Assembly (NCBI RefSeq): GCF_000298175.1
Contig: NZ_BAGZ01000024.1
Coordinates: 20,674-84,673, forward strand
Reading direction: 5' to 3'
Source of the DNA: Austwickia chelonae NBRC 105200
Lineage (GTDB): Bacteria; Actinomycetota; Actinomycetes; Actinomycetales; Dermatophilaceae
DNA length: 64,000 bases
Shown one piece after another: positions 10,820 to 19,953 of this stretch; the stretch's first letter is position 1, and the number at the start of each line of letters is the position of its first letter. A program made the position numbers and the translations under genes. The notes beneath the pieces are model-generated. The model ran no database searches. It had not been told where the DNA came from and saw only the letters and a program-made list of their open reading frames with translations.

Positions 10820-10906
10820 GCTGGACGCAATGTCCAGCTCCCCGCAGCGACACGCTGAATCGCTGGACAAAGTGCACAATCTGCTTACGTAACAGTGGAC
10901 GCAATG
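10820..10906. promoter_or_regulatory. repeated operator-like motifs upstream of tyrosine phenol-lyase
   Basis: GCTGGAC (10820-10826) and GTCCAGC (10832-10838) form a perfect 7-base inverted repeat with a 5-base spacer. A third half-site, GCTGGACA, lies at 10862-10869. The 11-mer TGGACGCAATG occurs at 10822-10832 and again at 10896-10906, about one turn-multiple apart. This cluster 70-160 bases before the start codon looks like a multi-site operator. The regulator is unknown. Confidence 0.45.
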
Positions 10907-10915
10907 CCATGATGA

Positions 10916-12436
<1,521 letters not shown>

Positions 12437-12453
12437 CGTCCTCCCCGGCCGTG

Positions 12454-12499
12454 GGGCCCGAGCCTGCAGCGGACTGTGTTCCGCTGTAGGCTCGGGCCC
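12454..12499 (+). terminator. intrinsic terminator of tyrosine phenol-lyase gene
   Basis: A 20-base arm at 12454-12473 pairs with 12480-12499 around a 6-base loop. There is one G-T wobble and no mismatch. It lies 17 bases after the stop. TTCGTCGT follows rather than a pure T-run. Confidence 0.85.
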
Positions 12500-12566
12500 T
12501 TCGTCGTGCGCGACACCACGAGCAGTCCACCCTTTCGACCGAACCCACCGAATCAGGTGAACCCGC

Positions 12567-13694
12567 ATGACCCTGTGGCTCCTGCTACCGCTGACCGCCG
12601 TCGTCGCCCTGGGCCGGACCATGTACCTCCTGCCCTCTCGCACCGCTGACACCATCCCGCTCGGCGTCCGCGTCCCGAACACCCACACCGGTCACCAAGT
12701 CATCCGCGACGCCATCGCGACCTACCGACGCCGAGTCCTCGTCATCACCGCCCTCACGACAGTGCTGGTGGCCGCCGTCTCCGCCGCCCTCGACCGCGCC
12801 GGAGGACAGCTGCGCCCCACCGGGGTAGGCGTCCTCGCCCTCGGCGCCATCGTGCTCATGACCGTGGCCGCCGGCGTCACCATGAGCCGCTGCGCCGCGC
12901 CGATCCGCCACGCCAAGGACGAACAAGGCTGGTACGACAGCGTCCACGTCGGCCTGGTCGCCTCCCCCGACCCAGAGGAACCTTCTTCCGACGTGCCCTG
13001 GGCATGGCATGCAGCCGCAGCACTGATCCTCGCCGGAACAGCCGCCTACGGTGCCACGACCTACGACTCGATGCCGGCCGCCGTCGTCACCCACACAGGC
13101 ATGGACGGCCCGGACTCGTGGGCCGACAAGAGCTTCTGGTCGGTGTTCTCCCCGCTCCTGCTCGGTGCGGCACTCGCGGGGATGATGCTCGCCTTCGCGG
13201 TACCCCTGGCCCGCCGCCCGCTGCCGCCCCTGCCCGCGGGCGACATCGAACGGGCACGCGCCATCGCCCGCGCCAAGGCGGGCGCCACCCAGAAAGGGCT
13301 GGCGTTGAGCGCAGTGTCCGCTGCCGCCGTCTTCTCCCTCTTGAGCATCGGCACGTGGACCGAGGCCGCCTGGACGACACCGGCGGTGCTGCTGACGGCG
13401 ATGGGCAGCACCCCGGTCATCCTGATCACCATCATGCTGAGTCACCCGCTCGCCCACGAGAACACGCCGCGCGCGCAGGGTGCGGGTGGCCCTGAGTCGC
13501 CGGACGGCGACAGGTACTGGAAGTGGGGTTTTTACAACAACCCTGACGATCCCCGCATCATGGTCGACGGCCGGACGGGTCTGGGCAGTGACCTCAACCT
13601 TGGCCATCCGTTCGGTCGTCTCATCACCATCGCCGGTGTCGCTGTGCTCGTCGGTGGTGTGGCCTTGCCGATTCTGGCCTGGCTCGGCGGGTGA
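12567..13694 (+). CDS. membrane protein with DUF1648/DUF5808-like layout
   Basis: A 375-residue polytopic protein. The N-terminus (LPSRTADTIPLGVRVP) resembles the DUF1648 start seen in SdpI-like and related membrane proteins. Roughly six to seven hydrophobic segments follow in three clusters, at about 1-15, 48-110 and 150-275. Near the C-terminus WKWGFYNNPDDPRIMVDGR then GLGSDLNLGHP is the characteristic DUF5808 block, followed by a final helix. No enzyme motif is seen and the role is unknown; SdpI relatives act in toxin immunity and signalling. AGGTG before the ATG is a modest ribosome binding site. Confidence 0.75.
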   Translation: MTLWLLLPLTAVVALGRTMYLLPSRTADTIPLGVRVPNTHTGHQVIRDAIATYRRRVLVITALTTVLVAAVSAALDRAGGQLRPTGVGVLALGAIVLMTVAAGVTMSRCAAPIRHAKDEQGWYDSVHVGLVASPDPEEPSSDVPWAWHAAAALILAGTAAYGATTYDSMPAAVVTHTGMDGPDSWADKSFWSVFSPLLLGAALAGMMLAFAVPLARRPLPPLPAGDIERARAIARAKAGATQKGLALSAVSAAAVFSLLSIGTWTEAAWTTPAVLLTAMGSTPVILITIMLSHPLAHENTPRAQGAGGPESPDGDRYWKWGFYNNPDDPRIMVDGRTGLGSDLNLGHPFGRLITIAGVAVLVGGVALPILAWLGG

Positions 13695-13733
13695 CCTTGT
13701 TCGTGTCGCTGCGTTGACATTCTTCCGACGGGG

Positions 13734-13767
13734 CGGGCCCGGCCGTGTCTTTGCACGGCCGGGCCCG
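13734..13767. terminator. bidirectional terminator between convergent genes
   Basis: A perfect 14-base stem, 13734-13747 with 13754-13767, and a TCTTTG loop. It lies between the stops of the DUF5808-like gene and the first trypsin-like protease. Confidence 0.8.
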
Positions 13768-13792
13768 GTTCATGGTCGGTTCGGGTCGGGGG

Positions 13793-14629
13793 TCACAACC
13801 CGAAGGTGTTCCACAGTGTGGCGGAGGCCGTCGAGGCGAAGAACGAGGGGTGTTCGGCCTGTCCGCAGAACTTGCCCCAGGAGACGATGCCGATCTGGTA
13901 GAGGCGGCCGGCGTGTTTGCGGACCAGCGGGCCGCCGCTGTCGGCGAAGCAGGCGCCTTTACCGGCGGCTCCGCCGCACAGGTCGGTGTCTGCGTTGAAC
14001 TCGTGGCCGCCGGCTTCGGCGCATTTCGCGGTCGGATGCAGCGGAATGGTGACCTTGCGCAGCGTCTCGGGGGTCTCTCGCCCGCCGGAGGGGTTGGTGG
14101 TTCCCCAACCGATCACGGTCGCCTGCCCGGATGTGGTCAGGTGGGTCGCTCCTCGCGGGGGAAGTGCCACCGGTGTGATCTCGTGGACGGGTTCGCTCAG
14201 CCGCAGGATCGCCGCGTCGTGTCCTACGACTTCGCCGTACCGGGGGTGCACGATGATCTCGGCTCGGCCGTCGACTGACTTGATCCCGCGGGTGATTCCT
14301 TGGGAGGTGTCGGACAGGGTCGTCCGTCCGATGACCACGCTCAGGCCTTCGGCGGATCCGCCGACTCGGGAGCTGACGCAGTGGGCTGCGGTCAACACGG
14401 TGTTCGCGTCGATGAGTGATCCTCCGCAGAAGTGCCGGTCTCCGTCCTGGATGGACACCATGAAGGGGAACTCGTTTTCCTGGGCTTCGACGCCACCGAT
14501 GATCTTCGGTGACGGCTTCTCCTCGACCGGTGACGAAGCGCGGGCGGCGCCGGGTGCGAGCAGTCCGCTCACGAGCATCGTCGCTGCCGCCACACTCAGG
14601 ATTCGGCCGGTTCGGTTGGACATGGACAT
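13793..14629 (-). CDS. secreted trypsin-fold serine protease (S1), unusual oxyanion residue
   Basis: A 278-residue chymotrypsin-family protease with a signal peptide (hydrophobic core LSVAAATMLVSGLL, cleavage near ARA-S) and a short propeptide ending K-IIGG. The catalytic triad is H83 (TAAHC), D138 (GHDAAILRL) and S231 (ADSGGP). The pocket-base residue six before the serine is G225, not Asp, so it is not expected to be a classical Arg/Lys-specific trypsin. The usual glycine two before the serine is A229, which may alter the oxyanion hole. The first ATG (14629) has GGGGAG 9 bases upstream. It is a paralogue of the gene at 18.1 kb. Role inferred: extracellular proteolysis. Confidence 0.9.
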   Translation of the reverse strand: MSMSNRTGRILSVAAATMLVSGLLAPGAARASSPVEEKPSPKIIGGVEAQENEFPFMVSIQDGDRHFCGGSLIDANTVLTAAHCVSSRVGGSAEGLSVVIGRTTLSDTSQGITRGIKSVDGRAEIIVHPRYGEVVGHDAAILRLSEPVHEITPVALPPRGATHLTTSGQATVIGWGTTNPSGGRETPETLRKVTIPLHPTAKCAEAGGHEFNADTDLCGGAAGKGACFADSGGPLVRKHAGRLYQIGIVSWGKFCGQAEHPSFFASTASATLWNTFGL

Positions 14630-14839
14630 GTGTTGGAGCTCCCCTCGGGTGGGTGACGCATCTACGGATGCGATCAGAGTAGGGACGTGCGAGGTCGTCC
14701 CGGTCGGGAACAGTCCGGATGTTGTCCTTCTTTGCCGAGGCCAGACCAGGGCTTGGGGGCAGCTATATCCGGCGACCCGGTCTGGTGTCGGGCTAGCCTG
14801 GGTGCGAAGGGGATTCCTCCGCAGGGCCAGGGAGAGCAG

Positions 14840-15346
14840 ATGACTGATGCGCGCGTGGGCAGGTCGACTACCGGAGCACGGCCGGGGGTGACCTTCGTCG
14901 TGTGTGCCGCTGTGGTGCTGGTAGGGGCGGCCGGGTGCTCGTCCGGGGACGGCATGTCATCGTCCGGGGGGTCGGTCACTTCGCGGAGCGCGTCGCAGGG
15001 TGTCTCGTCGAGGGCGGGCGGGAGCAGCGGGAGGACTCTGGAGGCGGAGGCTTTCGACAAGGCTGCGCAGGCTCCGGGGACGGTGCTTCTCGACGTGCGT
15101 ACTCCGCAGGAGTACACGCAGGGACACCTGCCGGGGGCCCGCAATATCGATATCGCTGCCGCTGATTTCCGTCAGCAGCTCGAGGGCCTGGACCGGAAGG
15201 TCCCTTACGCCGTGTACTGCCGGTCGGCCAATCGTTCCGCTCAGGCGATGAAGATCATGAAGGATCAGGGGTTCGTCGACGTCTACCACCTCGGTGGGGG
15301 AGTCGTCGGCTGGCAGAATTCCGGACGGAAGCTCGTCACCGGTTGA
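14840..15346 (+). CDS. rhodanese-domain lipoprotein
   Basis: A 168-residue exported lipoprotein. The hydrophobic core VVCAAVVLVGAAG is followed by the lipidated C33. A Ser/Gly-rich linker runs to about residue 65, then comes a single rhodanese domain. The domain shows LLDVRTPQEYTQGHLPGARNID and the active-site loop YCRSANRS with the sulfur-accepting C127. It should carry out sulfur transfer or thiol handling on the outer face of the membrane; the acceptor is unknown. I chose the ATG at 14840, with GGAGAG upstream. A TAGCCT hexamer at 14794-14799 is a plausible -10 box. Confidence 0.88.
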   Translation: MTDARVGRSTTGARPGVTFVVCAAVVLVGAAGCSSGDGMSSSGGSVTSRSASQGVSSRAGGSSGRTLEAEAFDKAAQAPGTVLLDVRTPQEYTQGHLPGARNIDIAAADFRQQLEGLDRKVPYAVYCRSANRSAQAMKIMKDQGFVDVYHLGGGVVGWQNSGRKLVTG

Positions 15347-15352
15347 GTGCTG

Positions 15353-15384
15353 CTGCCGCCCCGAGGGTTTCGTCGGGGCGGCAG
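15353..15384. terminator. bidirectional terminator between rhodanese and homocysteine methyltransferase genes
   Basis: A perfect 12-base stem, 15353-15364 with 15373-15384, and an 8-base loop in the 44-base gap between two convergent stop codons. Confidence 0.8.
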
Positions 15385-15390
15385 GTTCGT

Positions 15391-16440
15391 TCAGGCGCGG
15401 TCGCCCAGGGCGACGATGTGTTCGGGCAGGCGGGCGTTGTCGCCGTACATGAAGTGGTTGTTCATGCGTTCGGAGAATCGGCTGGCCTCGGTCGTCCGGC
15501 CGACGGCTTCGGCGACCTGACGGATGAGCATCGGCGAGGCGCCGCAGCATACGCCCAGGTAGCGGACGTCCATGCCGTAGGCGAGCCGGGCGAAGGCGTC
15601 GATCTCGTACCGGTTGGTCGACAGCGGGTCGAGCGCGGTGGGGAAGGCCCGTCCGTGGGGGGAGGGGACGGTGGCGGCCGGGTCGGACAGATTGAAGAAG
15701 GTGGGTTCTTCCTCGGTCGTGCGGTAGGGGATCGGCAGCGCGGCGACATGGCAGCTGACGGCTTCGCGGATCTGTTGGAGCCAGGGCAGCATCGTCCGCG
15801 GTCCGCGGAAGCAGTTGAGTCCGACGACCTGGGCGCCGCCCTGTTCGAGTCGTCGGGCACTGTCGACGATGCCGACGTCGTCGGACATCCGGTTGCCGGC
15901 CATGGGGGCGAGGGTCATCACGACGGGGAGTCCGCTGGCGGCGGCCACTTCGAGGGCGACCTCTGCTTCGCCGGCGTAGTAGAAGGTCTCGCCGATGATG
16001 AGGTCGGCGCCTTCGTCGACGGCCCAGCCGACCATCTCCTCGAACATGCCGCGGACCTCGGCCTGTCGTTCCGGGTCGGCGGGATCCCAGATGTTGGTGT
16101 TGGAGATATTGCCGGCCATGAGGTCGCCGGGGCGGGCGTCGGCGACCTGCCGGGCGATCTGCAGGGCGGCCCGGTTCAACGGTTCGAGCAGGTCTTCCTT
16201 GCCGATGACCCGCATCTTCTCGCGGTGGCCGTTGTAGGTGAAGGCTTCGACGATGTCCGAGCCTGCACGTTGGAAGTCGGTGTGCAGGGTGCGTAGGGCG
16301 TCGGGGTTCTCCAGGGCGACTTCGGGGACGAATTCACCGGCGGTGAGATATCCGCGTCGTTCCAGTTCGAAGAGGAATCCTTCGGCGCAGATCACCGGTC
16401 CGGTGTCGAGGCGTTCGGTCAGGTCGTGTCGGTCGCTCAT
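15391..16440 (-). CDS. homocysteine S-methyltransferase, betaine-homocysteine type
   Basis: A 349-residue zinc-dependent (beta/alpha)8 methyltransferase that makes methionine from homocysteine without cobalamin, using betaine or a similar donor. The zinc-binding cysteines are C210 (GLNCFRG) and C298-C299 (GVCCGAS). Other family blocks are VEAFTYNGHREKM, MAGNISNTN and GETFYYAGEAEVAL. The ATG at 16440 has GAGGAG upstream. The 5' leader on the same strand holds a cobalamin riboswitch at about 16590-16750, so expression is probably turned off when B12 is ample and a B12-dependent enzyme can do the job (inference). The methyl donor is not proven by sequence. Confidence 0.88.
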   Translation of the reverse strand: MSDRHDLTERLDTGPVICAEGFLFELERRGYLTAGEFVPEVALENPDALRTLHTDFQRAGSDIVEAFTYNGHREKMRVIGKEDLLEPLNRAALQIARQVADARPGDLMAGNISNTNIWDPADPERQAEVRGMFEEMVGWAVDEGADLIIGETFYYAGEAEVALEVAAASGLPVVMTLAPMAGNRMSDDVGIVDSARRLEQGGAQVVGLNCFRGPRTMLPWLQQIREAVSCHVAALPIPYRTTEEEPTFFNLSDPAATVPSPHGRAFPTALDPLSTNRYEIDAFARLAYGMDVRYLGVCCGASPMLIRQVAEAVGRTTEASRFSERMNNHFMYGDNARLPEHIVALGDRA

Positions 16441-16589
16441 GCTGCTCTCCTCGGCAACGATGGTCGTTGCCTCCCCGGGGAGAGAAACCTGTGCCCGGGT
16501 CCGGTGAGGGACGCGGTGTGCGGTGGACATGATCCGTCGGGCGGATGTGTGTCGTCATGGCCAGGCCATCTCTCGTGGTTCGGCATCTG

Positions 16590-16750
16590 TGTGACGGCGC
16601 AGGCGGTCTCCTGACTTCCGGATCGAACGCTCGCCTCGGCCTTCCCGAATCTGGATGATTCAGTGGCATCGTCGAGGCGGAGCTCTCCGGTCACAGTGGC
16701 GAGGACCGTGTCGGGCTTGCACCGACTTCCCGTTTCTGCACCGAGCCAGC
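16590..16750 (-). promoter_or_regulatory. cobalamin riboswitch upstream of homocysteine methyltransferase
   Basis: On the minus strand the leader reads GGGAAGTCGGTGCAAGCC, then the B12-box core GCCACTGTGACCGG. After a variable arm it reads GAAGTCAGGAGACCGCCTGC, the conserved cobalamin riboswitch pattern. About 150 bases separate it from the start codon. Just before the ribosome binding site is a 7-base hairpin, 16453-16459 with 16465-16471, that could be part of the expression platform. The riboswitch boundaries are approximate. Confidence 0.88.
16696..16747. repeat. direct repeat copy 1 (part of cobalamin riboswitch)
   Basis: A 52-base segment within the riboswitch, starting GTGGCGAGGACCGTGTCG on the plus strand. 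It recurs in the same orientation at 17929-17981 with only a few differences. The two copies bracket the LCM-type methyltransferase gene. Confidence 0.85.
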
Positions 16751-16923
16751 AGTATATGGCCTGCTGCGAGCCAGTTCGTCCACGCAGGAAAGGGATTCGC
16801 AAACGGGGGTGGGTTCGTCGAAGGCCGACGAGGCTGCCCTCGGTCAGCGCTCGGTCGGCGCTCGGTGACAAGGGCGGCGAGAACGGCCGGTGAGCGCACC
16901 TTCCCAGAAGAACCGCGCAGCTA

Positions 16924-16937
16924 AGGTTACCCTTACC
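16924..16937. promoter_or_regulatory. possible IdeR/DtxR-like iron box
   Basis: AGGTTACCCTTACC matches about 11 of 15 positions of the AGGTTAGGCTAACCT iron-box core. It lies about 125 bases before the LCM-type methyltransferase start and upstream of the riboswitch transcript on the other strand. It is a weak match reported only as a candidate. Confidence 0.25.
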
Positions 16938-17062
16938 ACCTGTCCGGGGAGAGGTGCCCCGGACGCCTCAGCTGGCGTGGCACCTCACGATCTCGACCGA
17001 CATGCGATGAGGACCTCCACGAGGCCTCTTCCACCACACTGCGATGACTTCGAGGGAACGTT

Positions 17063-17902
17063 ATGGCCATTGACAAAAACACAGAGCCGCGCCCGTTGTT
17101 CGGCAACGCCGTCGGTTCCACTCTCGTCACCGCGTTGTACGCGCGCGCCTTCGGCGCGCAGATGTTCGACGTGCCGGAGTGGGAAGATCCTCAGGCGTTG
17201 CAGGCATGGCAGGCTCTGGCGCCGTTGGCCGCGGAGCAGGGCATCGACCTGGAGAGCCTGGTCCTGAAAGAGGACGTCAACGTCGTGGGCACCATCCGTC
17301 GCTCCCAGGCACTGGACAGCCGGGTATGCGAGTTCGTCGCGGCGCATCCAGGAGCGCAGATCGTCACGCTCGGAGTGGGGTTGTGCAATCGTGCTTCTCG
17401 GCTCGCCGACCTGGACGCGGAATGGGTGGGGGTCGACTTCCCTGCGGTGGTCGACCTGCGTCGTCGGTTGCTTCCCGAGGATGCGACCCGGCTCGTGGCG
17501 GGGTCGGCCACAGATCGGCCATGGTTGTCCGAGATCGACCCCACCCGGCCGGCGGTCTTCGTCGCCGAGGGATTCCTCATGTATCTCGATCGGGCGCGGG
17601 TCACCCAGCTCCTGGTCCGGATCAGCGACCGGATGTGTGCCCCTGTGCGAGTCGTCGCCGACATGCATCACAGTCTTTTCGTCCTGCCCACCTCGCCGAT
17701 CACGGGTAGGACGGGTGCCGATTACCACTTCGGGGTGAGCAGCCCGCAGGCGTTCGCCGAACTGTCCCCTGGGTGGAGTCTCGTGGGTGCCGACGACACG
17801 ATGGCACCGATCAAACCTTCGTCCGCGCGGATCTCCCGGGTGTTCGCCCTGGCCACCAAGGGGATGGCTTTCGGCGTCGTCACGATCGAGAACGACAGGT
17901 AG
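17063..17902 (+). CDS. SAM-dependent methyltransferase, LCM/TcmP family
   Basis: A 279-residue class I methyltransferase of the leucine carboxyl methyltransferase / polyketide O-methyltransferase (TcmP-like) family. It shows an N-terminal helix bundle, RSQALDSRVCEFVAAHPGAQIVTLGVGLCNR containing the SAM-binding glycine motif, WVGVDFPAVVDLRRRLLP with the acidic residue that binds the ribose, and VFVAEGFLMYLDRARV as the family's later motif. The substrate is unknown; relatives methylate carboxyl or hydroxyl groups of small metabolites. GAGGG lies before the ATG. The gene sits alone between two copies of a 52-base direct repeat, which suggests insertion or local duplication. Confidence 0.82.
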   Translation: MAIDKNTEPRPLFGNAVGSTLVTALYARAFGAQMFDVPEWEDPQALQAWQALAPLAAEQGIDLESLVLKEDVNVVGTIRRSQALDSRVCEFVAAHPGAQIVTLGVGLCNRASRLADLDAEWVGVDFPAVVDLRRRLLPEDATRLVAGSATDRPWLSEIDPTRPAVFVAEGFLMYLDRARVTQLLVRISDRMCAPVRVVADMHHSLFVLPTSPITGRTGADYHFGVSSPQAFAELSPGWSLVGADDTMAPIKPSSARISRVFALATKGMAFGVVTIENDR

Positions 17903-17928
17903 TCGCGCCGCCCCCGCCGATGTCGTCG

Positions 17929-17981
17929 GTGGCGAGGACCGTGTCGAGCTTGCACCGACTTCCCGTTTCTGCGCCGAAGCC
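17929..17981. repeat. direct repeat copy 2, truncated cobalamin riboswitch remnant
   Basis: It repeats 16696-16747 with a few substitutions and one extra base. It keeps the minus-strand GGGAAGTCGGTGCAAGC element, but the B12-box continuation TGTGACCGG is replaced by unrelated sequence. It begins 27 bases after the methyltransferase stop and precedes no minus-strand gene start. It is therefore probably a non-functional fossil. Confidence 0.75.
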
Positions 17982-18040
17982 ACCGAGCTGAGGGCGTCCC
18001 GTGGTGCAGATCGCTTGCGGGTGAAGGTTTTTCTGATGAA

Positions 18041-18078
18041 CGTGCCCGCCTCGCCGGGGTATGGGCGAGGCGGGCACG
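18041..18078. terminator. terminator downstream of second trypsin-like protease
   Basis: A perfect 15-base stem, 18041-18055 with 18064-18078, and an 8-base loop, in the convergent gap between the methyltransferase and protease genes. Confidence 0.8.
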
Positions 18079-18141
18079 TGCCTTGTGGGCCGTCGGGGAC
18101 GGGGTCAGCCGTCCTGCTTCGGCCGCGGGTGCGGGCGGCTC

Positions 18142-18984
18142 TTAGAAGCCGAGGCCTTCCCGGACCAGTTCCGATGCGGTGGAGGTGTAGAAGCCGGGGT
18201 TGTCCTTCTGTGCGCAGCCTCTACCCCAGGACACGATGCCGATCTGGTAGAGGCGTCCGTCGACCTTGCGCATGATGGGGCCGCCGCTGTCGCCACGGCA
18301 GGAGTCCTTGCCTTCGACGCCGGCGCAGAAGTCGGTCTCCGAGTTGTAGTCGGTGCCGCCGGCCCGGGCGCAGAAGGCCGGGCTCTGGATCGGGACGTTG
18401 ACTTTGAGGAGACGGTCGGGGTACTTCGGCGGCCAGGACGGGCGGGTGGTGCCCCAGCCGACGACGGTGGCTATCGAGCCGGGCTTGTACAGGGCGGTCG
18501 ATCCTGGCTCGGGCAGGGTGGCCGGGGTGATGTCGTTCACCGGCTTGTCCAGGTGGATGAGGGCGGCGTCGAAGCCGGACTGCTGGCCGTACGACGGGTG
18601 CAGTCTGATGTCGGGTGCGTCGTCGGTGAAGCGGACTTTCCGTTCGACGCCCTGGGTCTTGTCGGACAGGACGGTGCGTCCGATGACCAGCGTCATCTTC
18701 TTGGCGCTCTCGGCGGTTTCGTCGTTCACGCAGTGGGCTGCGGTGAGCACGGTGGTGGAGTCGATGAGTGAGCCACCACAGAAGGGCTTTCCGCTGGTCT
18801 GGAGGGAGACGATGAAGGGGAATTCGCCGTCTTTCGCGGGGGTTCCGCCGATGATGAGCGTCGAGCTGTCGGCTTCACCGCTCGGTGGGGCGGCGAAGGC
18901 CGTGCTTGAGGCGAGTGTGCCCCCGATCATAGTTACAGCTGCGGCCATGCCCAGGAAGCGGCCGATAGGCCTGGAAGTAGACAT
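18142..18984 (-). CDS. secreted trypsin-like serine protease (S1)
   Basis: A 280-residue chymotrypsin-fold protease with a signal peptide (hydrophobic region to about TAFA, residue 31) and mature IIGG start at I44. The triad is H84 (TAAHC), D139 (FDAALIHL) and S233 (RGDSGGP). D227, six residues before the serine, predicts cleavage after Arg or Lys, unlike the paralogue at 13.8 kb. The residue before IIGG is Leu, so activation is unlikely to be by trypsin itself. GGAG precedes the ATG. A third, broken paralogue and a diphtheria-toxin-like gene lie just upstream on the same strand. Diphtheria toxin is nicked at an Arg-rich loop by trypsin-like proteases, so a helper role is conceivable but unproven. 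Confidence 0.92.
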   Translation of the reverse strand: MSTSRPIGRFLGMAAAVTMIGGTLASSTAFAAPPSGEADSSTLIIGGTPAKDGEFPFIVSLQTSGKPFCGGSLIDSTTVLTAAHCVNDETAESAKKMTLVIGRTVLSDKTQGVERKVRFTDDAPDIRLHPSYGQQSGFDAALIHLDKPVNDITPATLPEPGSTALYKPGSIATVVGWGTTRPSWPPKYPDRLLKVNVPIQSPAFCARAGGTDYNSETDFCAGVEGKDSCRGDSGGPIMRKVDGRLYQIGIVSWGRGCAQKDNPGFYTSTASELVREGLGF

Positions 18985-19444
18985 GTGCTGGAACTCCGAT
19001 CTACTGAATGACTACGGACGCGAAGATCATGATCATTAATGATTCTGATTGTCACGATCTGCAGCCGATTCCTTGACGTTCTTTACCCATATCGGGCGAG
19101 TCTTTGAGTTCGGCGGTATATTGCATGACTCGCTGAAAATATACAGGGTTGATCGGATGCCCGTTTCGCGGAAGCTTCGGGTGGTCAGATGGTTCATCTC
19201 GAGGGTATAAGGGTTTTACGGGGCCCCGACCAGGCCTTTTGCGGGTGATATGCGCTGCTGATCAAACGTATGGATACATATTCTCCACTATTCCTGATAT
19301 GTATCTATTCGATCTCGGGCCTCTGTCTCTGTGTCGATTTCATTCAGGAATGAATGGGTATTCATCTGATGTATTCAACGCCCGTCCTTCGGGGTGAAAC
19401 TCAGAAATGTGGATGGCCTGGCCGGGGTCATACCGGGTTCTGGG
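18985..19444. other. AT-richer intergenic region, no gene seen
   Basis: About 460 bases upstream of the second protease with clearly lower GC than the rest of the window. It has several TA-rich stretches (for example around 19250-19310) that could hold the protease promoter. Short open frames here have no ribosome binding site or recognisable product. Confidence 0.4.
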
Positions 19445-19947
19445 TCAGCGGCCCAGGCCTTTCCAGATGGCTTCCGATGTGGTGGAGGTGTAGAACCCGG
19501 GGTATTGCTTCATCCCGCAGCGCAGACCCCAGGAGACGACGCCGACCTGGTAGATACGGCCGTTGTGCTTGCGGATGAGGGGCCCGCCGCTGTCGTGCTT
19601 GCCGGAACCGCGCCCGGCCGCTCCGGCGCACAGGTCGGTGCCCGGGTTGTACTTGTTGTCACTGACCTTGGTGCAGACGGCATGCGACTGGACGACGATG
19701 TCCGTCTGGCGGAGGCGGTCGGGGAGAACGAGTGGCTCCTTCTCCCGGGTGGTGCCCCACCCCAGGAGGGCGACGGTGCTTCCCGGTGACCCGGTTCGAC
19801 AAAGGCACTGCCTTTCTCGCCTTGCGGCGGCAGCTTGTCCTGGTGACGGGTGTTGTTCTGCGTCTTGGACGAAGTACGCCTGTGGTGGGTCGACCGGACC
19901 ATCGACCCACCACAGGAAGAGAATGCAGTGTCTCCGAGGAGACTCAA
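19445..19947 (-). pseudogene. broken trypsin-like protease paralogue
   Basis: The minus strand still encodes LLGWGTTREKEP, TDLCAGAAGRGSGKHDSGGP and RKHNGRIYQVGVVSWGLRCGMKQYPGFYTSTTSEAIWKGLGR before the stop at 19445, clearly parallel to the intact paralogue at 18.1 kb. Damage is multiple. The signal peptide and the parts carrying the catalytic His and Asp are missing. Only a CGGS-like fragment remains upstream. A shift around 19780-19795 is repaired on paper by removing 8 bases, giving VEPGSTVALLGWG aligned with the paralogue's KPGSIATVVGWG. The cysteine four before the active serine is also lost. It cannot make an active enzyme. Confidence 0.85.
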
Positions 19948-19953
19948 CTCATG

